Both the position numbers and the translations under genes were made by a program. A model generated the notes under the pieces. It was not told the DNA's origin. It worked only from the letters and a program-made list of their open reading frames with translations, and did not search any database. From Chamaecyparis obtusa (taxonomy: Eukaryota; Streptophyta; Pinopsida; Cupressales; Cupressaceae): a stretch of DNA of 64,000 bases. The stretch covers positions 434,001-498,000 of the forward strand of contig BSBK01000966.1 of assembly GCA_027943335.1 (NCBI GenBank). The letters run 5' to 3'. Below, piece by piece: positions 45,458-57,710 of this stretch (position 1 is the first letter of the stretch; each line of letters begins with the position of its first letter).

Positions 45458-47110
45458 ATGCCGGTTACAACTCGGTCTCAATTTGAGCAGGAGAGTCACC
45501 CTCCATTCAATTATACACAGTTACCTTCTCCAACTAGACATTCCAAAGCACCCATTAGCAAAGACAGTTCTAGTTCTAACCAATCTGAGAAATCTAAGGC
45601 TACACTGTGGTACAAAGGAGGTTTCCTCTTTTCCGCGTTCAAGACTCCCAAAAACACAGACAATGTCTCACTCACTTTGACTGAACAAGAAAAATTTCAA
45701 CTCTTGCAAGAACACTTTGAGCGTAAGGATAACCAAGCACGCTTAGAAAAAGAACACAATCAACAAAGGATGGATGCTGCTAGGCGCATGGCTTATAGAG
45801 GGACATTTCATGAGCAACCTGAGACTAGTAATCATGAGCATAGACCTCTTTTTAACAATGGAAACAATGACAACAACACGCCACCAAGATCTCCTCCAAG
45901 GCCAACTTTTGCTATGCCTTCTTCACCACCTAGACCTCCTCCCTCTCAACATGAGGCAGAGGCTAATGATGAGATTTCTAGTGAGGATCTTATGAGATGT
46001 GAACAAGATGTGGATTTCCAACGAATGATGCATAAGCTTTTAGAGCGTAATGGCGATCAATATTTTCAATATATGACTTCTAGAGGATACAAGCTTCCTC
46101 CTGGCTATGATGTCAGACAAATTGTCCAACAAAGAGTACCAACTGAATTGGAAGTCCTTCAAGAAGAATTACGTCAGACAAATCAATGCCTTACCCAAAT
46201 GGCATTAGAAAGAGAGCCTCCAAAGGTCTCTTTTGTAGAATCAATTTGTGCTCTTCCTTTTGATAAAGATCTATACATGGTCCCATTTCCTAAGGATACT
46301 GAGGTTCCTAAATATGACAAGTATGATGGAAATGGTGACCCTCATGACCATGTGCATCATTTTTATGCTCTTAGTATGGACTTTCTTCATGAAGACACAT
46401 CTCCTATGCTTATTCCCTCAAAGCTTAAGAGGCCAAGCTTTGGAATGGTTTGCGAAATTGACACCACCTCTTAAGACTTTTGATGAGTTGGCTATGCGCT
46501 TCACACAACACTACTCTTACAACATCCAACAACCTGTCACTGTGATAGATCTTGGTAATCTAAGACAACATCAAGGTGAGCCATTTGCAACTTACAACGT
46601 TGGAGGTCATTGTATTCTCGATATCCTCACCAGCTACCCGAAAGAGAAAAGATTGACATTTTTGTCAACACACTTGTGCCTGAGCTATTTTATGATCTAA
46701 GGAAGCAACTGTTCTCCTCCTTCCATGACATGGTTGAAAGTGCATATTAGATTGAGGATGTAGCTATAAGAAAAGGGGATATTGTTATTAATAAAGATGC
46801 TAAAGGCAATGGCAAAGACAAAAACAAACCTTGGAATAAAAACAAGTATGTTGTTAATGATGGGTTTGTTGATGCTCCTAAAGTTAAAGAGCCCACTTTC
46901 AATCTCTCCAACGCTATCTATGTAGCAAAACAACAAGAAGCTGCCAATGCTCACAGTACTCCTAAACCTCAATATGCAGATACGCCTAAGAAGTCATTTT
47001 GAAAGTGAGTCTATACCAAGTTAGTAGAACCATACGATGTGATCCTTAAGACTTTGGTTGACAATGGATATCTTATGCTTCCTGATAAACCTGGTAACTG
47101 GGATCTGATA
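45458..47110 (+). pseudogene. Gypsy gag of element 5
   Basis: ATG at 45458 (MPVTTRSQFEQE). A Ser/Pro-rich N-terminus and coiled coil lead to the gag core (PKYDKYDGNGDPHDHVHHF). A one-base change near 46410 shifts the frame to SLRGQALEWFAKLTPPLKTF and DLGNLRQHQGEPFATY; another shift near 46590 leads to KIDIFVNTLVPELFYDLRKQ and then TAG/TGA. The type is Retrotrans_gag of plant Ty3/Gypsy. The protein would form the particle. The shifts make it inactive. Confidence 0.8.
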
Positions 47111-48142
47111 AATAAGCCTGATTGGTGGAGAGAGGATCATTACTATCATTATCACAGAAACAAGGGACATCCAACAGATAATTGTTTTAGGCTTAAGGAT
47201 GATATTCAGGATCTTATTGAGAGTGGCACAATCTCCACTGATGGCTTAACTAAAAATTTTGATCACACAGCTTTCAAAGATCCTCTACCTAAGCATGATA
47301 AGGGGGAAACCTCTCAAACACATAAGAAGAATCATGATGCTAAGATCAATTACACGTATCCTTCTAATACACCTATGATCAACATGGTAGAGCCCGTTGA
47401 GAGCGTTCTAATGATGAGGTCTCAAGATGATAATAAAGCCAATCATGGTAAGCCAAAGTTGATCTTGCAAACACGTGATAGTTCATCTTCCCAAAGTGAG
47501 ACACTGAATGCTGTTACTAGGGGGCAAGGCAAGATTGTCCTTAAAACTGAACAAGATCCCAAGAAAGATTTTCCTTCCAAACAAGTGGCTCCTTCAGCCA
47601 CCCCTAGCTATGATCTTGTCCAACATTTGCAAAAGACACTAGCACAGATATCTATCCTTGAGTTTCTTCTGTTATCCTCTTCGCATAGAGAGATTCTTGA
47701 TGAGGCTCTACGTACAACACATGTTCCCAATGACATTGATCCAAATCAATTTCAGGCTATGGTCAACCACATTTCATCTCCGCTATCTCTCTCCTTTTCT
47801 ACAGAAGATGACATATCTATTGCTCACCCTCATAATCTAGCTTTACACATTGAAGTTCTAGTCTACAATACCTGAGTCTGCCGAGTCTTGATAGACAATG
47901 GTGCAGGTTTAAATATTGTTTCTTTCAATGTCATACAACAATTGGGTTTGTCAGAATTGGCTGTGGATTCCAAGAAGAAGATTACTATAAAAGCTTATGA
48001 TGAAGTGGAAAGATCTTCCAAAGGTCTTGTCACGCTGCCTGTCCGAGTGGGCCCTATCATGAAAGATATTAGCTTCCAAGTATTGGACATCCCACTCGCA
48101 TATAACATTCTTTTGGGTCATCCTTGGATCCATGACATGTAG
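47039..48142 (+). pseudogene. Gypsy nucleocapsid-like region and retropepsin of element 5
   Basis: The frame opens with DNGYLMLPDKPGNW and DWWREDHYYHYHRNKGHPTD then NCFRLKDDIQDLIESG, a plant Gypsy gag C-terminal block with a Cys/His knuckle-like pattern. A TGA at 47873 separates it from the retropepsin fold: VCRVLIDNGAGLNIVS (active-site D-x-G-A at ~47892), ending with PLAYNILLGHPWIHDM before TAG at 48140. The same frame continues downstream. Protease would mature the polyprotein. Confidence 0.8.
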
Positions 48143-48199
48143 GCTGTTCCTTCCACTTATCATCAGTGCGTCAAATTTCTGTACAATGGCACTGAGGTT

Positions 48200-49810
48200 G
48201 TGATTCTTGGAGACCATACTATTGCTATCAATGCTCTTGCTACTACTGAAAAATTTGTTCCTCATAATGAACCTTTTGTTGATCCTAGTACATCTCTAGC
48301 TGCTGCTGAGAAATCACTTAAGATGATGAGCCTTGGTATGGGTGAATATACACTGGGTTCCTTTGCTTCTATACCTATTTCTCCTAGGTCATATGGGAGA
48401 CCTTCTAATCAGATGAAGCCTTCCACTTCTGCTATGGTGATCTTTGATACCTTTGTTCCTTCATCCATTCCTTTAGAAGCAGAAAGAGAAGAACAAGCTA
48501 TTCATGAGTGGATCTATAGAGAGGATTCTAGAAATACTCCCATGCTTAGTAATTCAGACATAGATACAGATGAGTCACCGCTACACACTATGGTTCAAAT
48601 GGGAGATGATCTTCCTTCTACCTCACTTCTTTGGGGAGAAGAGTGTATATCTACTGATGCTATGGCTGAGGCCTCTATGTCTAGAACCTATGTGCCTAAA
48701 GAATCATTGCACTATGATAGACAACGTCGCAACATTGCACGGTTACTACAAAGGGGTGATCTATCACATAATGACATGAGTATCTCTACTTCTCGGCATC
48801 TTAAGACTCTCCTAGAAGGTTCTTCCATGACAGATATGGATGTTGATGTAGTTCATACCTCTTGTAACCCACCCGACGTAGTTGATGAGTCTTGTGCAGG
48901 GTTTGATGAGTTTGTTCCCCGTATTGCCTTAGTAGACTATGTTGGTCCTTCTATGATGAATCTAGATCTAGCTACTTTTGGAGCTTACCCTATAGGCTCC
49001 ACCTCTCTTGTCACTAGAGATGATATCCTTCACATAAATACTATTGAACTAGTCACTTCATTTCATCTTGCATCAACACCTATTACTTCTTCCACCAACG
49101 AACTAGCAACAAAAAACATTGAATCAACAATCAAGTATCACAGTCATCACGTCAAAAGAAAAGAGCAATGGTCAAATGGAAAAAACCACATTGTGGCAGT
49201 ATCTGCACCTAAGAAAAGTAAAAATAAAAATCTGCTAAAAAATAATGATTCTCAAATAAAAGATGACAAGCTAATTCTCTACAAAAAAATGATGCACTAC
49301 TTCAAGAATGATCTCATATCTGTTACACTTCAACCCATTCCTAGAGCTAAGAATAAAGTTGGTAATGCCTTGGTTACTTTGGCATCCATTTTACAAATGA
49401 AAAAGCATAAATTTTGCTTCAAGTTCCTGGTGGATGAATTACACTATCCTGCTCACAAATCTTGCAATCCTACCATCTTTTCATATCTTCCACCTCATAT
49501 TCCTCTTGCAAATCCACCACGCCATTCCTTCCGCCATCCCTTACACTTTTCCTTTGTCTTTGGTGACTTGTATAGGAAGGGTCTAGACGGAACTCTCCTT
49601 AAGTGTCTAGAAATAGAGGAGTCAGAAAAAGTGCTAGCTAAAATCCATGATGGCATTTGTGTATCACATTCTAATGATCCTCTGCTAGCTCAAACATTGC
49701 TTAGGGCTGGTTATTATTGGTCGAACTGGTTGAGACCTCCTATTGTCATAGTTGCAACATTTGGGCCTGGGGCCTATCAGTTCTCTACATCAAAGGAAGC
49801 AGATTCTTGA
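48200..49810 (+). pseudogene. Fused Gypsy pol remnant: RNase H tail plus integrase zinc-binding region, no RT
   Basis: A 536-codon frame without stops. Its first ~330 codons are the post-protease linker (Ser/Thr/Asp-rich). Then comes NKVGNALVTLASILQMKKHK, typical of the RNase H C-terminus, and YRKGLDGTLLKCLEIEES with VLAKIHDGICVSHSNDPLLA and LLRAGYYW, the HHCC zinc-binding region of integrase, which is cut off at TGA (49808). The YXDD reverse transcriptase core and the integrase DDE core are missing, so an internal deletion joined linker to RNase H tail in frame. The open length suggests either a deletion selected or transmitted as an ORF, or a fairly young copy. Confidence 0.8.
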
Positions 49811-51778
49811 TGCCCATTTCTGTCTGGGGCATCCTTTGTACATATTTTATGATCTTGAAAAAATACCAAAAAAATTCATATATGATGCTGAAAAAATCCT
49901 AAAAAGCATAAAAAGTACTAAAAAAATGAGCATCCTAGTGAAAACCTAGTAATAGGCACTTTGATGTCTCACCAAAAAAATCAAAAAATAAAAAAAAATA
50001 AAAAAAAATTGAAAAAGTTCCTTGGTGAAAACCTGGAAACAGGCGCCTTGGTAGCAAAAATACAAAAACACTTTATAAAAAGTCCTGAAAAAATTGCAAT
50101 AAATCTATCAAGTGGTGAAAACCTGGAAACAAGCACTACTTGAGACCCTCTGCACCTATGTCTATCAGTGTTGTGTGGCGCTCCTTCACTCCACTTCTCG
50201 CTTTGCCTCTCCTAGCTTGGAATTGACTCTTGTCTTAGTCTAGGGGGCATACATTGTTTTAAGCTTATCTTGGGTCTCTTTGTGTGTCTAGGTTTCTTAG
50301 GCATCTCACAAATGGTGTTTTTCAACACCACCCCAAATGTGTTTTTCAACACTACCCTAGCATCAAGTGTTTCTTAACACTTATCAGATATCCTTCCCGT
50401 AGTCTAGATGATGCAATGTTTCTCACTGGCAGATGCAATACTCAAAGTTTGACTCTATGACCTACACACGCACTTGACTTGCTAAGATTTGTTTGACTTT
50501 ATTTCTTTGTGTGCTATCTATGATGATTTCTTTGCTGAGTGGTCTCTCCCTGAGAAGTTTTCGATGATGCATAGCTAGAAGACTGAGGGTATGAGAACAT
50601 GTTTTATTTCTTTATCTGCTTGTGGGTATATTTTGTTGGTCCTCAATGTCATGAGCATTTATGCTGGTCTTACTTGACACTATGGACCTACAAGGTATTA
50701 TCCTTGACTGTTTCACGAGTGCATGCTTCTAGTCATCTTGAATTTCTTGTGTCTCGATGCGAGCATAATCTTGCTATATCAAACTTAGGTAATCTCACTG
50801 CACTAGTCATCTTGACCTACATGTCTTTGATGCCTAGGTGGGATTTCCACATTTCTAACTGATATAGATCATATTCAGATCCACATAGTTATGCTAGTGT
50901 GTATTGTATAATCTTGCGATGCTACCAATAATGCTCGATGATGAATATTAGATGTCTATTGGCATTGTGACCTTGCAAGTAAACCACTTTTCATGTAGCT
51001 TGCATTCTTAAGTTCATGTTAGTTTAGTTTTGCATCTTGCATGGAGAGAGCTCTCCTTTATCTTTCATGGACTTGTTAATCAACTATGCTCACCTTTTGC
51101 TTCTTCCCGATCATGTCTTTCACTTCTTGTCTTTCATATCACATCATTTTCCTTTCATTTCGGGATCCAAACTGAAATCCGAGTTCACCTTGATAATCCA
51201 AATCATCTTTTTCCTTCTTCTGTGCAGTTGGCTAACCTTTTGAGGCCTGATCCTTCCATCTTCACTGGGGCATTCTTCACCTCTTCATCTCCATCTCTTT
51301 CAAACTTCTAGTCTTTCATTCACTTTCAATCTCAAGTTCAAATTCTTCCCCCTCCGTGGTGTTTTCGGGTTGAGGGACCACTTGGTTCGTGCCCCGGGTC
51401 CCATGTGTGGGGCATGTCTTCACTGCTTGATGGTTATTCTATTCTCTTTCTTCGATTATGATTTCTAGTGATTTGATCATGTTGCTCTTGCTTTTGCATT
51501 CCCTTCACCTGGATTTCACTTTCGATCCCGAGGGGGCAGACACATCATATCTTATTGGCTATCTCTTTCCTAAGTGTTCAGTACTGTCGCTACTAGGCTG
51601 ATCATGCAGGATTTGCTATCTCTCTGCACTTCATTCTTTGGAGTCAGATCACTATCTGCTTGCCTTGTTGGCTATCTCTTGCTTTCTTGGCTGATCTGAG
51701 TTGCTTTGTGATCCCAAATCGATCTCACATTTCAACTTCATTCTTTGACTACATGTGTTCCTAGATCGATCACACATT
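49811..51778 (+). other. 3' noncoding region of the Gypsy element
   Basis: About 2 kb without pol. Near 49930-50130 it has three copies of GTGAAAACCTGGAAACA(G/A)GC-type sequence between A-rich runs, familiar from the 3' regions of large plant Gypsy elements. The frames present are not recognised. Confidence 0.6.
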
Positions 51779-51795
51779 AGTCAAAGAGGGGCAAA
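51779..51795 (+). promoter_or_regulatory. Polypurine tract of the Gypsy element
   Basis: AAAGAGGGGCAAA lies directly before the 3' LTR start at 51796 and is the probable plus-strand primer. Confidence 0.85.
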
Positions 51796-52525
51796 TGTAT
51801 ACACCTAAAAATGGTCATCTAGACTATTAGTCCCTTTTGCTAAATCATCAATTGCTTATTCTTGATCAAATCTTAGCTCCATCATTTATTCGATTATTTT
51901 CTATGGGCTAACCATCTTATCCTAAGTTTTTATTTATTAAAAGGAAAATTTCCTCCCCTTTTAATAAATAAAAAGCCCCCACTTTTCCTCTTATCCTAAG
52001 TTGCACAAATAAAGCATTATTCTTATTTTATTAAAAGGGAAAAAGCACTTTTTGTCTCATATGGACACAAAAGTCAACTCTTATTTTCCCATTGGAGGAT
52101 ATGTGTGCACATGGATTGCTCCTCTTTCAAGCTCCACCATTGATTAAATCTTTTGCCTCTTAATCTCCATGGTCCATTTCTCCCCATTTCTTATAAAAGG
52201 AGAGCTCTCTTCTTCATTCTAGAGCCCCAACTTTTTATGCTAACTTTATGCTACAGGTTTTCTAGGTCATCTTGGAGCTTTTGAAGATTTGGAGCATTCT
52301 GTTAGGATTAACAAGGCAGAAATAACAATTATAAGCAAATATAACTAATATCAGAAAATAATAAACCACACAGAATAGAACACAAGACACACAGATTTAA
52401 CGTGGTTCACCCAATCCCTGGGCTACGTCCACCAACAACGAGTCCAATATTATTATTATCCAGTGATTACAACCTGATTACAATCTATAATCCCTTACAG
52501 CCCAATTCTGTCGCAAGTACTAAAA

Positions 52526-54430
52526 TCATACATCATGAAAATCCCTAACCCTAAGCCATATTATACAATATTTTCCCGCTTTAGGGTTAGAATGAGTTAT
52601 AAGCAGTTCAGCCACTCCATTTTCTTGTGGAGTCCTTGGTACAGTTTTCTGCCTACGAATACCATTAGAGGAACAATATTCTTCAAATTCTGTGCTGCAA
52701 TACTCACCACCATTATCAGATCTGAGACATTTTAACTTTTTACCAGTCTCATTCTCAACCAAACATTTCCATTTCTTAAAAGTTTGAAATACATCAGATT
52801 TCTGTCTAAGGAAATAAATCCATACTTTTCTTGTTGCATCATCTATAAATGTAACATAATATAGAGAGCCACCAAGGGAAGATACCTGAGCTGGTCCCCA
52901 TACATCTGTATGCACAAGCTCTAATCTCTCATTTTTCTTTTCCTTCCCACTCTTCACAAAACTAACTCTCTTTTGTTTTCCATAAACACAACTTTCACAG
53001 AAATCCATATTGACACATTTCAGACCAGGTAAAACTTTCTTTGAATGAAGTAATTTCATACCTTTTTCACTCATGTGCTCGAGTCTATTGTGCCACAGTG
53101 CTGTGTTAGAATCTATAGCAATAGTTTGATGTTCTTCCTGCTCAACTGGAGCCATTGTTCCTGAACATTCATTATCTTCTGAAACAATTAAAGTAGAAGG
53201 AACAGAATGACCTGTACAAAGATATAAGGTGCCTACTTTCACACCTTTTGCTACTACTAAGGAACCTTTTAAAACCTTCCAATTTTTATCATTAAAAGTA
53301 ACTGTGCAACCCTCATCACCCAGTTGCCCTGCTGAAATTAAATTCCTACTCAGCCTTGGAACATGTCTTACCTCTTGTAGTAGCCAATGATTCCCATTCT
53401 GCAACTTAATCTTAATTTTTCCCTTTCCAACAATCTGACAGGGTTCATTATCTCCCAAATAAACTAGCCCAAAATCCCCTTGGACATAATCAACAAAATA
53501 ACTTCTATGGGGTGTAGCATGAAATGAAGCCCCAGAATCTAAAACCCATGAATCATCAATACTTTCTAAGGACAAGAGCAAAGCATCCTCCTCGGATTTG
53601 TTACTTACCACATTTGCCTCCTTGTTTCCATCATTTTTGTCTGCTTGATCTTTCTTCCGAGACCAACAATATTTCTTCTTATGACCTGGTTTTCCACAGT
53701 ACCAGCAATCATTTGGCCCTTTAGATTCAGACCTCTTTCCCTTTGATTTTCCTCTTGATTTCCCATGATTTCCAGAGTTGTTTCCTCTATCTCTTGTTCT
53801 GTCTCTGCTTTCTGTGTTCAATACACTACCCGATGTGGATGCCCCTGAGCTTTTCCTATGAATTTCCTCACTCAATATAACACCAATAACATCATCATAC
53901 TTTAGGGTATTAGAACCAGAAACAGAATTACTAACAGCCATTACCAAGCCATTCCAGCTTTCTAGCAAAGAACACAAAATCAAGAGAGCCCTAACCTCTT
54001 CATCAAAAGTAATTTTAACTGAGGTTAATTGACTTGTAACTGTATTAAACTCATTCAAATGATCAGTAACTAATCCACCTTCTACCATTTTCATATTAAA
54101 TAAATGCTTCATAAGAAATACCTTGTTTGAAGCTGAAGGCTTTTCATACAACTTCGCTAGGGTGTCCATCAGATCTTTAGCTGTCTTTGCTTCAGTAATA
54201 TTGAATGCCACCGATTGTGCCAGGCATAGATGAATACTCCCCAGTGCCTTCCTATCCAAAATATCCCAATCCTCCTGAGACATTGATTGCTCTTTCTTGG
54301 CTACTCCCTCTAATGGCCGCCATAGATCCTTCTGATAGAGATAATCCTCCATTTGCATCTTCCATAACTGGAAGTTCTGCCCATTAAACTTATCAACCTT
54401 CAGCCTACCCTCGTTTGCCATTTCTCCCAC
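52526..54430 (-). CDS. Copia gag-protease-integrase ORF, truncated in integrase
   Basis: 634 codons without a stop. The start is the ATG at 54430 (MGEMANEGRL; a second ATG is at 54421). In order: UBN2/gag core (~residues 10-190: KFNGQNFQLWKMQMEDYL), basic linker, CCHC knuckle CWYCGKPGHKKKYC (~243), retropepsin active site WVLDSGASFHATP (~296), GAG-pre-integrase WHNRLEHMSEKGMKLL with CESCVYGKQ, then integrase core with the first Asp in ELVHTDVWGP, the second in LRSDNGGEY and the Glu in PQENGVAE. Immediately after, the frame enters LTR sequence and reads ~23 unrelated residues to a stop. Gag and protease look intact; integrase lacks its C-terminus and no reverse transcriptase is present. Confidence 0.92.
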   Translation of the reverse strand: MGEMANEGRLKVDKFNGQNFQLWKMQMEDYLYQKDLWRPLEGVAKKEQSMSQEDWDILDRKALGSIHLCLAQSVAFNITEAKTAKDLMDTLAKLYEKPSASNKVFLMKHLFNMKMVEGGLVTDHLNEFNTVTSQLTSVKITFDEEVRALLILCSLLESWNGLVMAVSNSVSGSNTLKYDDVIGVILSEEIHRKSSGASTSGSVLNTESRDRTRDRGNNSGNHGKSRGKSKGKRSESKGPNDCWYCGKPGHKKKYCWSRKKDQADKNDGNKEANVVSNKSEEDALLLSLESIDDSWVLDSGASFHATPHRSYFVDYVQGDFGLVYLGDNEPCQIVGKGKIKIKLQNGNHWLLQEVRHVPRLSRNLISAGQLGDEGCTVTFNDKNWKVLKGSLVVAKGVKVGTLYLCTGHSVPSTLIVSEDNECSGTMAPVEQEEHQTIAIDSNTALWHNRLEHMSEKGMKLLHSKKVLPGLKCVNMDFCESCVYGKQKRVSFVKSGKEKKNERLELVHTDVWGPAQVSSLGGSLYYVTFIDDATRKVWIYFLRQKSDVFQTFKKWKCLVENETGKKLKCLRSDNGGEYCSTEFEEYCSSNGIRRQKTVPRTPQENGVAELLITHSNPKAGKYCIIWLRVRDFHDV

Positions 54431-54505
54431 TTAACCGAGAGACTCTCCCACTAACTCGTGAGACCTACTTCAGAGAATAGATGAAAGAAAAAATGAAATA
54501 ACCTA

Positions 54506-54517
54506 GCTCTGATACCA
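54506..54517 (-). other. Primer-binding site of the Copia element
   Basis: Reads TGGTATCAGAGC on the minus strand, two bases inside the 54520-54950 LTR. Confidence 0.92.
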
Positions 54518-55364
54518 CTTGTTAGGATTAACAAGGCAGAAATAACAATTATGTGCAAATATAACTAATATCAGAAAATAATAAACCACACAGAATAGAA
54601 CACAAGACACACAGATTTAACGTGGTTCACCCAATCCCTGGGCTACGTCCACCAACAGCGAGTCCAATATTATTATTATCCAGTGATTACAACCTAATTA
54701 CAATCCGTAATCCCTTACAGCCCAATTCTACCGCAAGTACTAAAATCATACATAATGAAAATCCCTAACCCTAAGCCATATTATACAATATTTTCCCGCT
54801 TTAGGGTTAGAATGAGTTATAAGTAGTTGGCCCAAATAACCAAAAAGTAGTCGGCCTCAAAAAAATCCCTGAACCCTGGCGAGGTCGGGAGGAAAAGTCT
54901 ACAGTACTTTCTTGGATAGTACTTTCCTGATTAGTCACCACAAGCTAACACATTCTTAGCATCTACATCTCATTCTTGCATTCTCATCTTAGGTTCATAT
55001 TTATGCTTTCTTAGATTAGCTTCATTTCTATGCTCTAGATTATCTCACATAGATTAATTAGCTTGGGTTGTAACACTTGCATATTTCCTTTCATAGCTTA
55101 GCTTGCATTTCCATTTCTAGTATAGTTGCATTGCATTTTCATTCTTGATTCTTGAGGATATTGGCATTCTTGCCCTTGTCTTCTTTGAATCTCCCATTGC
55201 ATGGTTTACTAGCAAGGTTATAGGCTAAATAGCTCTAGCTGAGAGCATTCTTAAAAACCCTTGCACTACATGCCTAGGGAGCTATGGATTGATTTGTGAG
55301 GGCTCATTCTTGAGTTTCCTTGCATGTAATGATCCATAGAAGTGTGACACATTTATAGCACACA

Positions 55365-55620
55365 CATCTAACATTCATCTAAAGTTCATCTAATAAAATT
55401 CATCTAACATTCTAAAGTTCATCTAGCATCTAACATTCATTCACACATTAATAAAATGTGACATTCATTAATTATCACATGATAACATTCATTAACACAT
55501 TATAAAATTTATGAACATTCACTACCACATAATTAAATTCATTGGCATATAAAAATCAGTCATTATCAATTAAAGTGCATAGATGACAATCATTTCTTTT
55601 TTTTCTTTTGATTTCTAATT
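55365..55620. other. CATCTAACATTCATT-rich DNA at the Gypsy insertion site
   Basis: Degenerate short repeats (CATCTAACATTC, AAAGTTCATCTA, ACATTCATTAA) continue those at 44005-44065. The first five bases are the Gypsy target duplication. Confidence 0.7.
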
Positions 55621-55624
55621 TTTA

Positions 55625-57614
55625 AGATGTAATTGTTAAGATGAGTATCGATATCATCATCATGATCATCTACCCTCTCATTAGATCTTAATGCACACCT
55701 AATTCTCTATTGATGCAATCTGCAATAACATATAAAAGGGTTAAATTAAAACATTTTATTATAATTAAAAACATTTTAAACATTTTAAAGTATTTCAATA
55801 CTTTACAGGCCATAATCGTATAGCTCTTTACCTGATCTAGTCACATCATCAACATCGAGGTCAACTTGTCTGGCCTTGGCCTCAACCTCAACATGCTCAT
55901 TAACAACAGCCTCTACACTCTCTACAACTGCAATACAAATTGTTACATTAATCCAAACACCAATTGCAATTAAATTTGTATTACTACACCAATCAATTTA
56001 AGATGTTTACTTGTATTACTGTGATGCACATCCTCATTGTCATCAACACCCACAAGTTGTGTATGACAAGAATCGGCAGGTTGCATTTCAATTTCGTACG
56101 CATTCATATTATCATTGTTTTCTTACTTAAAACAAATTTACTCACTTTATGTTGGAACTTAACATCAAATAAACTAATTGGTAAATAATTAAATTTTAAA
56201 TATCATCTATTTAGCTTACTTACCCCGATGGATCCATCAGTAGAACCTTGTGCACTTCTTATTCTTTCTGCCATGACTTTATAGCCTTGTTGGAAGCCAA
56301 TTCTCTTGTCCTCTTCTGTGAGACTTATATTGAACTCCACACCCTGCATTTTTGCTTGGTATCATCAAATTTTATTTTATTATTTCATCAAAACAAAAAA
56401 ATATTTCAAATTATAAATAAATATTTAAAGATCAAAGAATTATTTTCAGTGTTAAAAGCCATGTAAAGATTGTATTTTTCCAACACTTACAACTCGTGCA
56501 ACAAGTTTCAAATAACCACCAGAGCCTAGCTTGTGTTGCCCGTGCTTTTGCAATCTTGCCTTTGTTGCCTTTGATGTGTCAGGCAATCTATGAAGAGATT
56601 GAAATATGTTAGTTCATATAAATATGAAGAGTATTTAGTACACAATTACATTTTTAATAGTATCACATACCTTCTTCTGTTCTCTGGTGGTGTATTTCCT
56701 TTTGTTACTTTAGTTTTCTCATTCGCATCCAGAATAATAGATTTCCACTCTAAATCAGAAATGCAAGGGGGGCATTGGTAATGTGGGTTTTTGGTTAATG
56801 TACACCTGTACTGGTCCCTAATATACCTCAAACATATCCCGACTCTTTGAAGGAGCTTACCCTTCTCAAATGCACGAGGTCCAAACAAGTTTTTCATACT
56901 CTCTACGAGATCATCCTTTAACTTTTGATTTTGGGTTTTCCACCTTTTAAGAAAGAAAACAATGTTAGATTAAAAAATGGATGTAATGATAACTATCCTA
57001 GCAATGATATGAAATCAAAATAGTGGATTGGGGTTTTAGTTCAGATATGATGTTCCACCCTGTATAGATGGTGGGCTTGAATAACTGCAAACACTCATCA
57101 TTAAGTTTACTATAAAAAACATCATTCTCTACAAAATAATCATGGGATCATTAGTCGAAGGATATAATAGTATAAAATAAGAACACAATAGATGTAAGCT
57201 TCTCATATTGAATGCAAGGTGTAATTAACATATGATTGTATAGTAAAAGAAAGGTCCAATCTTTAAAGTACCTAGAAGTTTTGCCATTTTCAAGGGAAGT
57301 CCTTCTTCTTTAGACACAAGCAATATGCAATCCTTCACTGTTCTTGTACTAGCAATACTAGTACATCCAGGAAAATCACCATCAAGTGTTGCATCCCCTG
57401 TTGCATAAATTGAATCCATTACGAAATGGCCCTAAGAAAGAACACTTCAAGGGAAATAAACATATATATAATGATAAAGAAAATAAAATACCTATATGAG
57501 TAGGTGGTGCCATGGCATCTGTGGCCATGCTATATGTTGCTGACATTGCAGGATGTGATACATCTGAGCCTGCCATCGTATGAGGCAGCGATAGTAAATG
57601 ATCATTGACATGTG
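55625..57614 (-). pseudogene. Spliced gene with Transposase_24-like (Ptta/En/Spm) region, exons E-M
   Basis: Exons bounded by GT/AG can be read on the minus strand: 57614-57492 (MAGSDVSHPAMSATYSM), 57431-57272 (HFVMDSIYATGDATLDGDF), 57128-~57030 (NDECLQLFKPTIYTGWN), 56943-56671 (KNLFGPRAFEKGKLLQRVGI, PPCISDLEWKSIIL, PPENRRR), 56587-56491 (LPDTSKATKARLQKHGQHKL), 56343-56224 (EFNISLTEEDKRIGFQQGYK), ~56125-56011, 55927-55832 and from 55719. The middle exons have the layout of plant Transposase_24 (an EW block, a PxNR block, K..R...H..GS), a protein of CACTA elements that accompanies the main transposase. Exon 57431 has one base too many for the phase. Assignment rests on pattern memory, so treat the family as probable only. 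Confidence 0.55.
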
Positions 57615-57710
57615 CTGAAGAATAAGATTGTTAGAGTATAATAAAACTAGTGATTAGCATGGACAATATTGTTAGAGAGTAAAAAAAATATAGTCCAACA
57701 AGCGATCTAC

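Larger units (their letters stand above)
52300..54950 (-). mobile_element. Copia element (element 6), internally deleted, 2.65 kb
   Basis: Ends TGTTAG...CTAACA and a CATTC duplication mark an insertion into the Gypsy 3' LTR. The element runs on the minus strand. Its 5' LTR is 54520-54950 (431 bp) and its primer site (GCTCTGATACCA on the plus strand) is at 54506-54517. Its 3' LTR keeps only 52300-~52605, ~306 bp. A deletion removed the integrase C-terminus, reverse transcriptase, RNase H and about 125 bp of the 3' LTR. I count ~10 differences over the 306 shared LTR bases, so it is the youngest insertion here. Confidence 0.93.
51796..55364 (+). repeat. 3' LTR of the Gypsy element, split by a Copia insertion
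   Basis: 51796-52299 and 54956-55364 together match the 5' LTR (44068-44980) closely, and the break falls inside GGAGCATTCTTAGCATC. CATTC is duplicated on both sides (52295-52299, 54951-54955). The LTR ends ATAGCACACA and is followed by the CATCT duplication. Confidence 0.95.

Noticed and set aside
973..54517. TGGTATCAGAGC sites as tRNA-Met genes
   Set aside because: Only the 12-base primer complement is present at each LTR edge; no cloverleaf sequence surrounds them.
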